Positions 10,490-22,080 of a stretch of DNA of 64,000 nucleotides are shown one piece after another. The notes beneath the pieces are model-generated. The model saw only the letters and a program-made list of their open reading frames with translations, was not told the DNA's origin and made no database searches. Numbering within the stretch: position 1 is the stretch's first letter; the number at the start of each line of letters is the position of its first letter. Position numbers and translations under genes: made by a program. Source of the DNA: Imbricaverruca yamaguchii (Eukaryota; Arthropoda; Thecostraca; Neoverrucidae); NCBI GenBank assembly GCA_034440575.1, contig JAOTOL010001522.1:527001-591000 (forward strand). Reading direction: 5' to 3'.

Positions 10490-11950
10490 AGAGATGCATT
10501 TTGCGCGCAAAACTATTTCTCGACGGCCGCCTCGAGACGATATCGCAAGACTGAGCAGCCCAAGGTCACAACCCCGCCCAATGCCGAAGGTCGGAGGTCA
10601 CGCCGCCCAGACCTGAAAACACGCGTCGATTGAGCCAAGGATAAAGCACGCCCTAGGCAAGTTCAAGTGTCACTTCCGAAGCCTGCCCATATAGTCTTCC
10701 ACCTGTCTAGGCACTAGCGATTATAGGGTGTGTGTGTGTGGGGGGGGGGGGGTCACTAGGGCCATGGGTACTCCCAAACGGCCTGAAAAGAGTGGGGTCA
10801 AACTATTCTTTCGCCCCCTCAAACTGGATCTCTTTAACCCCTCAAATGGCGTCCATGTATCAGTTTGACACATGCCAGGTCACATTGTGATCAATTTTGT
10901 ATGGGTGTGAACATGTGACGACTCCGCAAAAGAAAACGAAAATGAAGATTTTGTCAGCATCGGTTTATTTGCGTCTAAAACGGCTAAATTTACGTATCGG
11001 TGAGAAAATTCGTTGAACGGATGCAAAGGCTGCGCTCGAGAATCATGCAGGGACACCTTTTCCTCCGAAAAGAGCGCCTTTGGCTGGAAAATCCGTTCCA
11101 AAGGGATGGGAGGATCTTTCCCTATCGGAGCTTCGCCACATTACTCTGCGAACGGGGGAGTGCCCTCACCAGGATGGAGACGTGGTGCCCCCTGGACTGT
11201 AGAAATGTGTCTCTCGAGGACTCCCGAGTGGATCCTCAATCCCCACTCAACATGTCATTCAACCGATTGGACGGGAAGTGGGGCAAGACGATTTTCTGGC
11301 CAATTTAGAGTGTTCACTCCTCACTGCCGTTGGGGATTAAACAAATAGTGCATGCTAAGTGCACCCTGAATTTTCTTCGATGTTGGAAAATTCGCAGCCA
11401 CTGCAGCGGCGGGTGCAATCCGGGTTCAGTCAACTTTGGGGAGCAGCACGCTCTTAAAAAGGTTGGTTTTAGACAGCTTAGTACCGAAACTTATGGTTAA
11501 AGCATTGTTTTCCTCATAAAATGTCTGGTTTACTGCAACTTGGGAATACAAATTAATTTTCATTACAACCAGGTTAGGTTAAGAGAATGGCTCTTCCCTG
11601 GACCTGCCACTGCTCCCCTTGCCCACCTCTACCGGCATCACCTCATGCCATCAGAGATGCTATCTGTCCGCCACTGTCTGATCTGTCGAAAATCACCGTA
11701 AAGACTGCCGCGGGATGCTGGAAAATGTATCGCCACGTCACTGCTTATCAGTTACCAGCTGCATGGACGGTCCCCCAATGCCGGTACTCTGGACTTCGAC
11801 CATGGGGGTGTGGTCACCGACGCGGCGGGCCGGGCATCTTAACAAACGGTGGGCCATAAGTTTGAATGCATGCAGTTCAGTTTGGTTAACACAGCAAAAT
11901 GAAATGGACGATACTTTGCATTCGAATCCAGGGATATATTCATGAGGCAT
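10490..11950. other. Intergenic, nothing firm
   Basis: This stretch holds a short TG/G run (10729-10752) and a 102-codon open frame at 11000-11308. The frame has no recognised domain and no clear splice context. No gene is called. Confidence 0.35.
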
Positions 11951-11951
11951 A

Positions 11952-13301
11952 TTAATACGCGCCCTGGAGGGCCTCGGAAAATTACGCGCACTGGAGGGAG
12001 GGGGGATTCCGCCCTTACGATCTCGGCTCCTACTGAAACTAGAGCAACGAAATTCGCAGGGTGGATGGACCCGATAGTGAACCCTATTGTGTGCAAATTT
12101 CATAACCTTCGGTCAATATCTTCAAGGTCAAATGAGGTCAAAACAACCAAATTTCCTGGTTTTGCGTGGATTGGCTTGTCATTATTATGGATTGCTGTGA
12201 TAGTGTTTCAATGCTCCAAAATTGTCATGTTTTGTTGTTTCAATGCTCCAAAATTGTGATGTTTTGCACATTACTAATGATGCAATGTAGATGCCAGATA
12301 CACCATTTAACCTCGTCACCTATATAGCAGCACTTTAGCAGGTCATTACCTTCTCCAGTTACCGGAACCGGGCTGCCCACCCGACTGCTCCGTTGGGCGG
12401 TTCGGCACAGTTGGCTTCGCAAGGAAAGGAGTGAAATGCATGAATACAGTATGGAAACGCTTAGGCACACAATGACAAACAGTAGATTTCGGGATGTGTA
12501 GGGAGTAACATGCAAAGTGACATCAAGCGCATGATAGTCATTTGCATTTTTGACAACATTCCAGTTGACCAAGTTTTGTTCTATTAGTATGTCATGAACT
12601 TGACCTGACTTGACCTCGGGGACCTAACATGGCTTTTAAATTATATAGCATAACAAAATGTATCAAACAAGTCACTAGTGTTGTCAAGAACGGTTCCTTT
12701 TTGTCAATATACGGGAAGCGCATCAGCGCCGATTTTTGTGTCTGACACTGCGAATTGTTTTTACTTTAACGGCCTCAAACTTGAAAAGTTGTCGGCCGAT
12801 TTTCATTTTTCTTACCTTAGACAATGCGCCGGTTATTTCCAAGTAGGTACGCAAAAATTGCATATATCGACCGGGACAAGATGGAGTTATGTACGAAAAA
12901 TCGGAGGGGTGGGCGGATTTCGCCATCCCCCTCCAGGGCGTGTGTCAACCTGTCATAAACTTGACCTGACTTGACCTCGGTGACCTGACATGACTTTGAA
13001 ACAATATAGCATAACAATGCACACCAAACAAGTCGTTAGTTTTGCCAAGAACACTTCCTTTTTGCCAGTATACGAGAAGCGCATCAGGGCCGATATTTGT
13101 GGTCTGGCGCTGATAAATTTTTTAACTTTAGCGACCCCTAACTGTTCGGTCGATTTTTATTTTTCTTACTTTAAAGAACGTGCCGGTCATTTATAAGCAA
13201 GTATACAAACAAATGCTGATATCGACCGGTAAAATCTGGAGTTATCAACGAGAAACCAGAGGGGTGGGCGGATTTCGCACCCTCTCCAGGGCGCGTGTTA
13301 A
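11952..13301 (+). mobile_element. Non-autonomous DNA transposon, TTAA-flanked, copy 1 (1.35 kb)
   Basis: It starts TTAA-TACGCGCCCTGGAGGG and ends CTCCAGGGCGCGTG-TTAA, so terminal inverted repeats of about 14 bp sit directly inside TTAA. There is no transposase frame. Two internal ~350-bp direct subrepeats (about 12590-12950 and 12950-13300) each begin near 'cttgacctgacttgacctc'. Each ends in a ggcggatttcgc...ccagggcg block resembling the terminus. TTAA target choice is typical of piggyBac-type elements, though the termini differ from the classic CCYT start. A second copy lies at 32299-33630. Confidence 0.85.
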
Positions 13302-13394
13302 GCTAGGAAATCCATTTTTTCCCCGTATTCTTATTTTCCTCAAGTTATTCAGAATAGATAATCTCGCGGCTTAGGCGAAAACACACATAAATTG

Positions 13395-13570
13395 TCGGTA
13401 ACCGGACAAATAAATATACGTAAAGCAAATGTACATATGGCAGATGTACGTACGCAAATGTACGTATGCGCAAAAGTACGTATGTCCAAATGTATGCAAG
13501 GGCAAATGTACGTAAGGGCAAATGTGCGTATGCGCAAAAGTACTTTTGCGCAAATGTACGTAAGCGCAAG
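13395..13570 (+). repeat. 16-bp minisatellite 'gcgcaaatgtacgtaa'
   Basis: About eleven imperfect copies of (g/c)cgcaaatgtacgta(a/t), with aaaagtacg variants. The same family occurs at 16085-16325 and, inverted, at 16560-16925. Confidence 0.9.
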
Positions 13571-13599
13571 GGGGAGGGGGAAGGGTGAGTAAATGAATT

Positions 13600-13640
13600 A
13601 TAACAGCCTGCCACAGTGTGGTGATATCGGGTGTTTACGT
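13600..13640 (+). repeat. Short dispersed motif with 'gtggtgatatcgg'
   Basis: The phrase agcctgccacagtgtggtga followed by tatcggg recurs at 16418-16452 and, inverted, at 20680-20715. It is always next to the 16-bp minisatellite or a TG/CA run, so it looks like one end of a dispersed composite repeat. Confidence 0.6.
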
Positions 13641-15660
13641 CGTTGAAGTCGGTTGGAGGTGGTGATCCGGACGGTGCCTGGTAGTAGTTGGGGGAGGGGT
13701 TTGGGGGTCATCGCCTTTGGTGGTAACATTGCAAGCATACATGCTTGTCAGGTCATACACTGTTGTCTCTATCTTTCATTCTTTTTTCTTCTTTTATCAG
13801 GTTTTATTTGTTTTTTTCTGTTCTTTTTGTACTTGTATTTTTCTTTTTCGTCTAATTGCTTTTTACGTTTGTTTAAGGTTCTAGTGTCGGCCTGGTACCA
13901 GTCTGTTTCTATTTGTATATATTTAAAAAAATATAAATACATGGCATGGGCAGAGTTCGGAGAGACTGGGTTGAGAAGTTGTTCGGATGTTTGTTCCCAT
14001 GCTGTCTATTGTTGGGTGGATTTGTTTCGTGTTATGGTTTTCCTGGTTGTCGTGGTTGGTTTGTTAGTTGATATAGTGCTTGGTTTTTTGATTGCTCGTG
14101 TTGTCGGTGCTTGCGTGGTCTGTGGAGTGGTTCCTACGGTGTTTGAGCTAATGTCTTCGTCCTCTGAGTTTGTTATTGGTCCGTAGTGAAGGGGGAGTTT
14201 GCGTCGCGCAGGTGGTGCTTGGGGTGGTTCTGGGGGGAGTGATAGGGTTGGTGGTTTGTGTGCTTCGTGGTGTGATAGGAAGAGAGGTGCCTATGCTTGT
14301 GCCGTGAATTTTGTTGCGGGTTCTGGCCGAATGACTATTGTAGGATCCGTCTGGGTTTCCTGAGGGGTGACTGTAATGTGTGTTTGTCTGCGTGGGCCGG
14401 GCGGGGAGCAGACAGACAGACTTTATTGAGGTCATCCACAATTGACTCGTGGCTATTATGACATCGGGTCAAATAAAACAAACGCAGCACAAAAGGTAAA
14501 AAAGAGGGTAAAAAATCATAGAATAAAAATAAAAATAAATCAAATAGAGCAAGTCAGTCAATCAGTCCGGGACGGGCGGCACGTCAAGTAGGTACTCCCG
14601 GCGGTGACGACCAAAGATCGACACGGGAAGTCGCGTCAGCTCAGGTGGCAGTGAGTTGTACATGTGTGGCGCTCTGGAACTAAAACGTATCTTCCTCATC
14701 TCGGTGCGGGACCGGGGAACATGCAAGTTGTGGTCTTGACGGGTGGTCCGGTCACGAATCTCCGCCATGGTGGGGTGACGAGTGGGTACTACTCGTCATC
14801 CCACGCTCGTGCCCGCGACGGGGCTATGCCCTCGATGTGGATAAGTCGGAGGATGTCTTTCACCTTCCTCCACAGAGGACATGCCCCGTCCCGGGAGCCG
14901 TGGTCCCCGCCGCAGCCCACGCATTTTATTATTGCACTATTGGGCTATTGCACTCGTTAGTGTTGTGTGGTTCGGCACAGAGGGCGCATGTGGGGTTTGT
15001 GTGTTTGCAGCCCCGTGTGGCTATATCCTTGACAAAAGTAACAGCGACGAGGGAGGGGTGCGCGTGGTGTTACTTTGCATGTGATGTAACCAACTGTGAC
15101 ATGTGGGTTGTTGTTTGGATGTGAAAGTCAGGATGAGAATGTGAGTGTTTGGTTTGTTTGTGGGTGGAGGGGGCCGGTATACCGAGGAGATCCCCTGGTT
15201 CGTAAATCTGCGAGCCAATCTCTCCTCGGGCATCCATTCTAACTCCCATGCGTGTATGATCCCCTGGGAGGTGTTACGGTGTGTGTCTGGTGTTATGGTG
15301 ACCTGTGTGTTTAAGAGGTGTGTGATGTGCTCTAAGATGTTTGCGTCGGTGGTGTTGCAGGCCTGGATCAAGAGCTCCCCAGATGCTAGATGGCGTGCGT
15401 GTAGGGAAGCTTGTGTCTGACGGGTGACTTCAGTCTCTACCTGCCAAGGGGTCGAGGTTGGTGATATGCCGACCATCGACCCGGCGGCAGGGATATAAAT
15501 CACCCGTCGGTTCGTCTGTTGTGGTGTAAGGCATGATGCGTAGGAGTGTTCAGTGTGGTTCTTGGGTTTGGTAGTGGAGCAGGAGAGAAAGGAGAACACT
15601 TTACAAATATCGGCCTTTTTTTTGGGGGGGGGGGGTTGGCGGAACCACCGGATCAACTTG
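13640..15660 (-). mobile_element. LINE ORF1 (gag-like) remnant with CCHC knuckles, minus strand
   Basis: Read leftward, it starts near 15655 with a 5' end like that of the plus-strand copy at 19080 (ccggtggttccgccaaccccc). It then gives a frame with VIYIPAAGSMVGISP, LLIQACNTTDANILEHITHL, and NQGISSVYRPP followed by LILTF, closely parallel to the copy at 19083-19766. Further on, around 14790-15000, a CCHC-type segment (C.GCGG.H.SRD.ACP) is seen. An A-rich tail lies at 13760-13950. Frames are broken and no reverse transcriptase is attached. It is split by another LINE's 3' end at 14398-14790. Confidence 0.75.
14398..14790 (-). mobile_element. 3' end of a different LINE, nested in the ORF1 remnant
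   Basis: The minus strand gives the last ~68 codons of a reverse transcriptase polyprotein. They include LHVPRSRTEMRKIRFSSRAP and NSLPPELTRLP, then a stop at 14562. This is the typical C-terminus of CR1/L2-group LINEs. A short 3' UTR then ends AATAAAGTCTGTCTGTCTG at about 14410-14430. The 3' terminal (TCTG)n-like repeat is how such elements usually end. Confidence 0.75.
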
Positions 15661-16084
15661 AAGTGAAGTTGAAGCATCCAGCAAAGATGATAGTCCAAGG
15701 CAGAGATGATAGAAATGGCAGTGTAGGGTAGAGCTGAAAGTCCGTAGTGCAGAATAGACGGGATGGTGGCAGCTGGTCGAACGGCTTGTGGTCGGTGTCC
15801 TCCGTGGGCTTGGTGTCCTTGTCGTTGGACCGCTGGCGTTGGCGCGTCTCGTGTAGCACGCTTTCGGCGTAATCCAGCCGTTTTTGTTGCCCCGTGCTGG
15901 TGCACGTAGGCAATGACCTTGCTGTTACTGCTGTGGCGCCGAAGCCTCTTGTTGGTGTTCGGCCTCGCGACGCACTAGGCAGCTGGTCCAAGTTCAGTCT
16001 GGTTTTGCGAGATGCAAGAGTCTGGCGTTCTTCGTTTGGTTGGTTGGTTGCGAGATCATCGATGGATGAGAAATCGTGAAGGTA

Positions 16085-16325
16085 AGCACAAATGCACGTA
16101 TGCGCAAAAGTAGGTATTCGCAAATGTACGCAAGCGCAAATGTACGTATGCACAAACGTACGCAGGGACAAATGTACGTATTGCACAAAAGTACGTATGC
16201 GCAAATGTACGTAAGCACGAATGTGCGTAAGAGTAAATGTACGTATGCGCAAAAGTACGTATGAGCAAATGTACGTAAGCGCAAATGTACGTATGCCCAA
16301 ATGTACCTAAGAGCATATGTGCGTA
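16085..16325 (+). repeat. 16-bp minisatellite, left arm
   Basis: About fifteen copies of the gcgcaaatgtacgta unit in plus orientation. It faces an inverted array at 16560-16925. Confidence 0.9.
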
Positions 16326-16337
16326 TGGCATATGTGT

Positions 16338-16339
16338 GT

Positions 16340-16414
<75 letters not shown>
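16338..16414. repeat. (TG)n microsatellite
   Basis: About 76 bp of TG repeats between the two inverted minisatellite arms. It is followed by gagttttgccagcctaccac, the dispersed motif also seen at 13600 and 20700. Confidence 0.95.
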
Positions 16415-16416
<2 letters not shown>

Positions 16417-16559
16417 TTTTGCCAGCCTACCACCGTGTGGGGATATCGGCTGGTTGGCATATGCACCTAACCAAATGTTCTTAAAGGCAAAGGCACGTAG
16501 GCCTAAATGTACGTGCATTGACTCACACGTATAATTCCTCTTACATTCTTTTACGTTTA

Positions 16560-16925
16560 GGTACAGTTGCGCTGACGTACATTTGCGCTTACGTACTTTT
16601 GCCCTTACGTACATTTGTTCTTGCGTACTTTTGCGCATGCGTATATTTGCACTTGCGTACATTTTCGCATACGTACATTTGCGCCTACGTACTTTTGCGC
16701 ATACGTACATTTGCGCTTACGTGCTTTTGCGGATACGTACATTTGCGCATATGTAAATTTTCCATACGTACATTTGCGCTTACGTACATTAGCCATACGT
16801 ACATCTGCGCTTACGTGCAATTGCCATACGTACATTTGCGCTTACGTATAATTGCTTACGTACATTTGCTTACGTATATTTGCTTACGGACATCTTCCAT
16901 ACGTACATTTGTCCTTACGTACATT
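16560..16925 (-). repeat. 16-bp minisatellite, right arm, inverted
   Basis: About twenty-two copies of cgcatacgtacatttg, the reverse complement of the unit at 16085-16325. The two arms form a large imperfect inverted repeat with a loop of about 230 bp. Confidence 0.9.
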
Positions 16926-16939
16926 CGTCCTAGAATAAA

Positions 16940-17390
16940 ATTGTCATGTGCGTTGCAAGGAACTGATAATACATGAGCTATAGGCAAATAGGCAAATAAA
17001 AACTCGACTTATCTCGACCGGATATGGTCAATACGAGCAAAGGAACTACTTGACATGGCTCTTGTTCACTCTGATAGAGCATTATTACCATGGGCAAATC
17101 CAGGCTGTAGGGTGGGACGCAGATGGTGAAAAAGGTGCCTTCTATCCGATCGCATTTGCAAGAAGCGACCTTGCATCTATGTAGACTCCTCATCGTTATG
17201 TTGTATTTCCGACAATTAGTGAAAAATATGCCGATTACGTGAAATGTATCCATGCAACAACGGCTTGTCGATTATTTCAGGCATTTCATATTCACTTCAA
17301 GAACATGACATCCATTTTTTGTTTCGTCTGGAACCACTTCTGCCTTGTCCGCAAAGTGCAACAAAAATATCCCCAGGTGTCTCCAAGAAA
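16940..17390. other. Intergenic, nothing recognised
   Basis: Unique-looking AT-rich sequence with no supported gene. Confidence 0.35.
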
Positions 17391-17600
17391 CCTGCTGGTT
17401 CATTCAACGACAAATCGACAAGTGAAATGGCCATAAATACCCAATACTTTATATTTTGAGGAAACTAATTGTGTGGGATTATCTGATGCGCCCTATCCAA
17501 CTGTGCCATTCTTAGAAAGAAGAGATCAACAGTCAAGGAGTTATAGCCTGGGGCATTTGTGACATATCACCTAACAAAGGTGTCTTCAAGGTGTTATTTA
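17390..17600 (+). repeat. Dispersed repeat shared with 57715-57915
   Basis: Both copies contain cgacaaatcgaca.gtgaa, ttatctgatgcgcc and aagttatagcctggg/aggagttatagcctggg, in the same order and spacing. Identity falls between these blocks. Origin unknown. Confidence 0.75.
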
Positions 17601-17759
17601 AAGTTATACCTTGCGATGGATTACAAAGAGAGGAACGCATCCACAACATAGCAATCACGTTCTGACAGCCGTAAGACCATTCGCATGACCATCTATTGCA
17701 TATTTAAAATGTAAAATCTGCGAATGCAGTGAAATGTTAGGAAGGGCACAAATATAAGT

Positions 17760-18730
17760 TGGCGACGTGGACAAGGACGCGACATTGGTGCACACGCGGA
17801 CGTTGAGATCAGACGCGCTCTTCTCAGAGCACGATCGACTCCCGCAGTCAGCAAGCCAGAAGAGCAGCAGGAAGGTCCAGGGTTTGAGCAGAAGACAAGC
17901 CTATAGTACAGAAGAAGTGAAGACACCAAGAGCTCCAGGGACCCTAAACACTCCTGCGACTCTAGAAAGAAAACCCCTCACACCAAATCCCCGACTTCTG
18001 TCTTCCATCTAACCATCGCGCTCGGTGGAAACCTAACGGTGTCGAGCCCACTGTCTTGGGCCATTGCAGTCCGGGCAGGGACCAGAGAGCGAAAGCTCGG
18101 TCCAGGGTGCAACGAATCCGAGTAGTTTTGTTCAGTCAGGAGGGACACTTGCGGGGGAACCGAACCCCTACACACCATGGCTCCCGCCGCCACCACACAA
18201 GGCACCTCCTACCTAGTAAGTGTGTACACAGAGACAGGACACTACATCATACAGGAGTCTGCTTTCACTCTCGAGAAGATGCTTTGACACATTCTTAATT
18301 CAACACACTTCAAGGTCCACATGCACACCACACACATCTTAGTCCAAACACAGAACAGCGCGGATACACAAACACAACTAGACACAGCCGCTTTTAACAA
18401 TCAGCGCTGCTCCTTCACGTCACACGGCACTTTGAACACCAGCCGGGGCTGCATTTGCGCCCCGGGACTGGATAGCTTACCGCTTGACAACATCGCCGAA
18501 CTGTTCGACACCTCAGCCCTCCTGGATGCCACAGTTGAAGTCAGTCAGATTAAACGGGAGGCACGTTCGACTCACAAAACTTTAGTCCTAACTTTCGAAT
18601 CACAGCACCTGCCATCACACGTCCACATGCACAACAGGCCCATGAGGTATATGCGTGCCTCTGCTACTACGGTGCCGGTTCTGCTTGCGCTATAGACATG
18701 GCAAACGCGCATGCGCGTCGCGAACTCTAA
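17760..18730 (+). mobile_element. LINE 5' region and ORF1 (gag-like), truncated
   Basis: A leader precedes ATG 18178, which opens MAPAATTQGTSYLVSVYTET and soon hits a stop. The frame resumes as 18321-18695 with GCICAPGLDSLPLDNIAELF, VSQIKREARSTHKTLVLTFE and PSHVHMHNRPMRYMRA. This matches the layout of the ORF1 copies at 19083 and 15021: an RGVIY-like start, a TLILTF block, then a zinc knuckle. A frameshifted CRFCLRYRHGK follows, which is the start of a CCHC knuckle. It belongs to a subfamily distinct from its neighbour. Confidence 0.7.
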
Positions 18731-19079
18731 GATGCAGTTAGTGCGTCGGTCACCACCACGCAACGATCACAGATCGACAGACCAGAACAGACCAGAACAA
18801 GAACTCTGAACAAGAACTCAGAACAAGACTCTGAACAACCCAAATCAGAACAAGAACTCTGAACACGAACAGCTGGCGAACAAGACGAAGCGTAGCCGAG
18901 GCTTCGGCGCCGCAGGCACCGCGGAACGACCATTGCGAAGGCAACTCAAAAGTCTGGCGGTGCCACAGGCGTGCTCTGCAAAGCCGCGTCAACGCCAACT
19001 TCCTCAGGACGAACTACAGGCGACTAGACCAGCCTACCACAACTACATCAGCTACATCTAGCCCAGCTCTACAACACGC

Positions 19080-20340
19080 CAGGTGGGTCCGGCGGTGCCG
19101 CCAACCCCCCACATACCGCCGATATCTGTAATTTGTAACCTTGTGCACCTATCTCTCCTAACCCACGCCCAACCCACAACAGACATGAACTCGGACACAC
19201 TGGACACACCGACAGGGGACTTCTACATCTGCCGCCGGGATGACGGGGAGCCAATAGGCTCCCTTGACCCCTGGACGGTGGAGGAGGAGATCTCCCGCCG
19301 GACACGACAGCCACTACACGCACACCAGATACGCTCAGGAGCACTCTTAATACAATCATACACCTTCATTGACGGAGAAATCTTGACACACATTACTGAC
19401 ATCTCTGGCATACCTATCACCATAACACCGGCCGCACATCTCAACACCTCTCAAGGCATGATATACGCACGGGAGGTGGCCTGGATGACGGAGGAGGAAC
19501 TGGCTATCCGTTTTAGGAACCAGGGAATCTCCTCCGTCTACAGACCACCTGCGCCAGCACACAAAGAAAACCCACACACACTCATACTGACCTTCAACAC
19601 CAGACAGCCACCAACACACGTTAAAGCCGGCTACATTAGGTACAAGGTCACACCACGAGCACCTCTCCCCCGACGTTGTCAGTACTGCCAGCGGTACGGA
19701 CACTCGAGGGCGGGGGGCCACGACACAAAACCCACCTGCGCAAATTGCACAGACCACACGACGTGAACACGTGCACCTCCACTACACAGCTCTGCGTCGG
19801 TTGTGGCGGGAACCACGCCTCCCGGGACAGGGCCTGCCCTCGGTGGGCTAGGGAGAAGGAGATTCTCCGTCTCGTCCACCTTGAGGGCTGGGCCCTGCCG
19901 CGGGCAAGGTCGTGGATCAACAACCTACAGCCGACGCAGAATCTACAACATCATAGCACATCCACACTTTCGACACAGACAAAACATCATACACGAGCCC
20001 ACTACCGACCAAAGAAACCCAGACAGACCCAGCAATCATAATCCGGCCTCAACCCACAACAACAAAACAAAACAGACCCCGATACTACTCACCACCGGAA
20101 CCACAACCAGTGCGAGAATCACCTAACACATCGCCAGTCTCAGAACCATCAGAATCACCGACATCATTCCCAGTGCGCAAGAACCTCCGCGTCCACTTCG
20201 AAACATACTCAGACTCAGACGACGACAATAGTTCAGAAACCACAGTCACCACCCACGCACCCACAACAAGATCAACCACAAACTCCACCGCTACCAGCAA
20301 CAAAAAACGCTCCCGCGCCAAATCCTCGCGACACTAGTCA
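19080..20340 (+). mobile_element. LINE ORF1 (gag-like) with CCHC zinc knuckles
   Basis: A leader beginning ccggcggtgccgccaacccc precedes a 227-codon frame (19083-19766). The frame includes TSQGMIYAREVAWMTEEELA, SVYRPPAPAHKENPHTLILT and the knuckle CQYCQRYGHSRAGGHDTKPTC. After a frameshift, a second knuckle reads CVGCGGNHASRDRACPRWAR (19780-19860). It continues into a Ser/Thr/Pro-rich tail (to 20337). Jockey/I-group LINE ORF1 proteins bind RNA through such knuckles. Stops and frameshifts show it is inactive. Confidence 0.8.
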
Positions 20341-20394
20341 ATATCCTAACGCCCCCAGTAACCTAATCTCTCCCCAAGTCTGCCCATGACGTGT

Positions 20395-20525
20395 GAATAT
20401 AAAAAAAGGAAAAAAGAAAGAAAAAAAAAAGTATCGAAAAAAGAAAGAAAGAGAAAAAAAAAATAATAATAATAATAAATAAATAAATAAATAATAATAA
20501 TAGAAAAGAAAAGAAAAAAGCCCTC
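20395..20525. repeat. A-rich (A/G, AAT, AAAT) tract
   Basis: The purine-rich tract ends in AAT and AAAT repeats directly after the ORF1 copy. It is probably the 3' tail of that LINE. Confidence 0.75.
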
Positions 20526-20599
20526 CAAACTCTTGTATGCTACTATATATGTTACTTGCAATGTTTTGCCATATATGTTCCTTGCAATGTTCACTGAAC

Positions 20600-22080
20600 G
20601 GCGATGACCCGACCATACCCCCTGCAACCCCTATGGCACCGTCCGGACCGACAGCTCAACACATCTCTACTTCGCCTAAACAGCCGATATCACCAAACGG
20701 TGGCAGGCTGGTCAAACTCACCCACACACACACACACACACACACACCACGCGGCATCCGACCGCAACTCTTCCGAAAGGAAATGTGCAGGCTGTGATGG
20801 GCCGCACCCCGCCACCGACCCCGATTTCCCCAATTGGGCATACGAGAGGGAGGTGTGCCGGTAGGCGGCAATACTCACCGGGTGCCACATGCAACAGCAC
20901 GACAGCACCTACGCCGCACCACCACTGACACTCACACAGCCACGACTGCACCTCTCCACACCGCACCTACCACCGGGGGAAGCTATACAGCGACGCTCTC
21001 CACACCTAAACCCACACCCCCTCCAACACCAGATCCCACCCTCCCTAACATCCCACCAGCAGGCGGCTCCCGGAGCCCGGTACACCTCCCTCCTCAACGC
21101 TCCTCCGACACTCGCCTCAACCGCCCCACCGACCCCCGACATCCCCGGCCCACCGCCCCCCGACCTCCCCGGCCCACCACCCCTCGACCACACCGATCAC
21201 CACTCCTTCCCACCCCATCCCACCCAGAACTTGGCCTCCTCCCACATCCACTCCACTTCATACCTGGCCCTTATCCACATCCCCTTCACCCCCGACCCGG
21301 CCTCCTCCCACACCCTTTCCACCGCGGGTCCGGCTTCCCACGTTCACTCCACCGAGGAATGGGTCTACTTCCATTCTCACCCCATTTCAGACCCGTTCCA
21401 TGCCCACCACCATCCCACTATCCACCCCGCACCATCCCTCCTCCCACACACATCAGACCCAGACCCGGTCTCCATCTCATCCCCCACCGGTACCCACCCA
21501 TCCCCCACGGGACCTGGCCGTATCCCTTTTTGCCACCGTCTCCAACCGGTCAGGGCCCACCTCGCCTCCCTGAAGCCTTCACTCCATCACCTTGACCCCT
21601 ACCACACCCATCCACCTGCCCCAAACCAAGGCCTAGAACCAAGGCCTTGGTTTTAGGCTCTTGGATATCCATCCAGACCACCCTCAGGCCCACGACCACC
21701 ATCTCCTGCCAAACCGAACCTCCCACCACCTCCTACGCATCCACCCAAACCCACTCCAAAATCTCGTCTGAGGCCAGTACTCAGACTGAACCTACCACTC
21801 TTGCCAAGCCCGTCGAACCCACAACTCCAGACAAACGAATCCCGCCCAAACCCACCGCGCCTCCCAAGTGCAAATCCCGCCGTCACTCTACCAAATCAAC
21901 TCCAAGGACTCGTGCGACCAGGTCCAGGCTACCACCCCTACCTGAGTCACCTCCCAACCCTCTCTGCGTTCACCGGTTCAACCTTTCTCACCAACTCGAC
22001 ATCGACACTACACCAGTATAGGAACACCAACAGCCACCCAACATATATACTGGCGGCCATAAATGAAATGTACGAAAGCG
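20600..22080 (+). mobile_element. LINE-associated proline-rich remnant with one zinc knuckle
   Basis: A short CAGCDGPHPATDPDFPNWAY segment at 20790-20860 is a diverged CCHC knuckle. It is followed by about 1.1 kb open in two frames and extremely rich in Pro/Thr/His (20834-21656). I read this as the spacer between ORF1 knuckle and reverse transcriptase. I do not see the AP-endonuclease domain expected before the RT, so it may be deleted or replaced. Confidence 0.55.
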
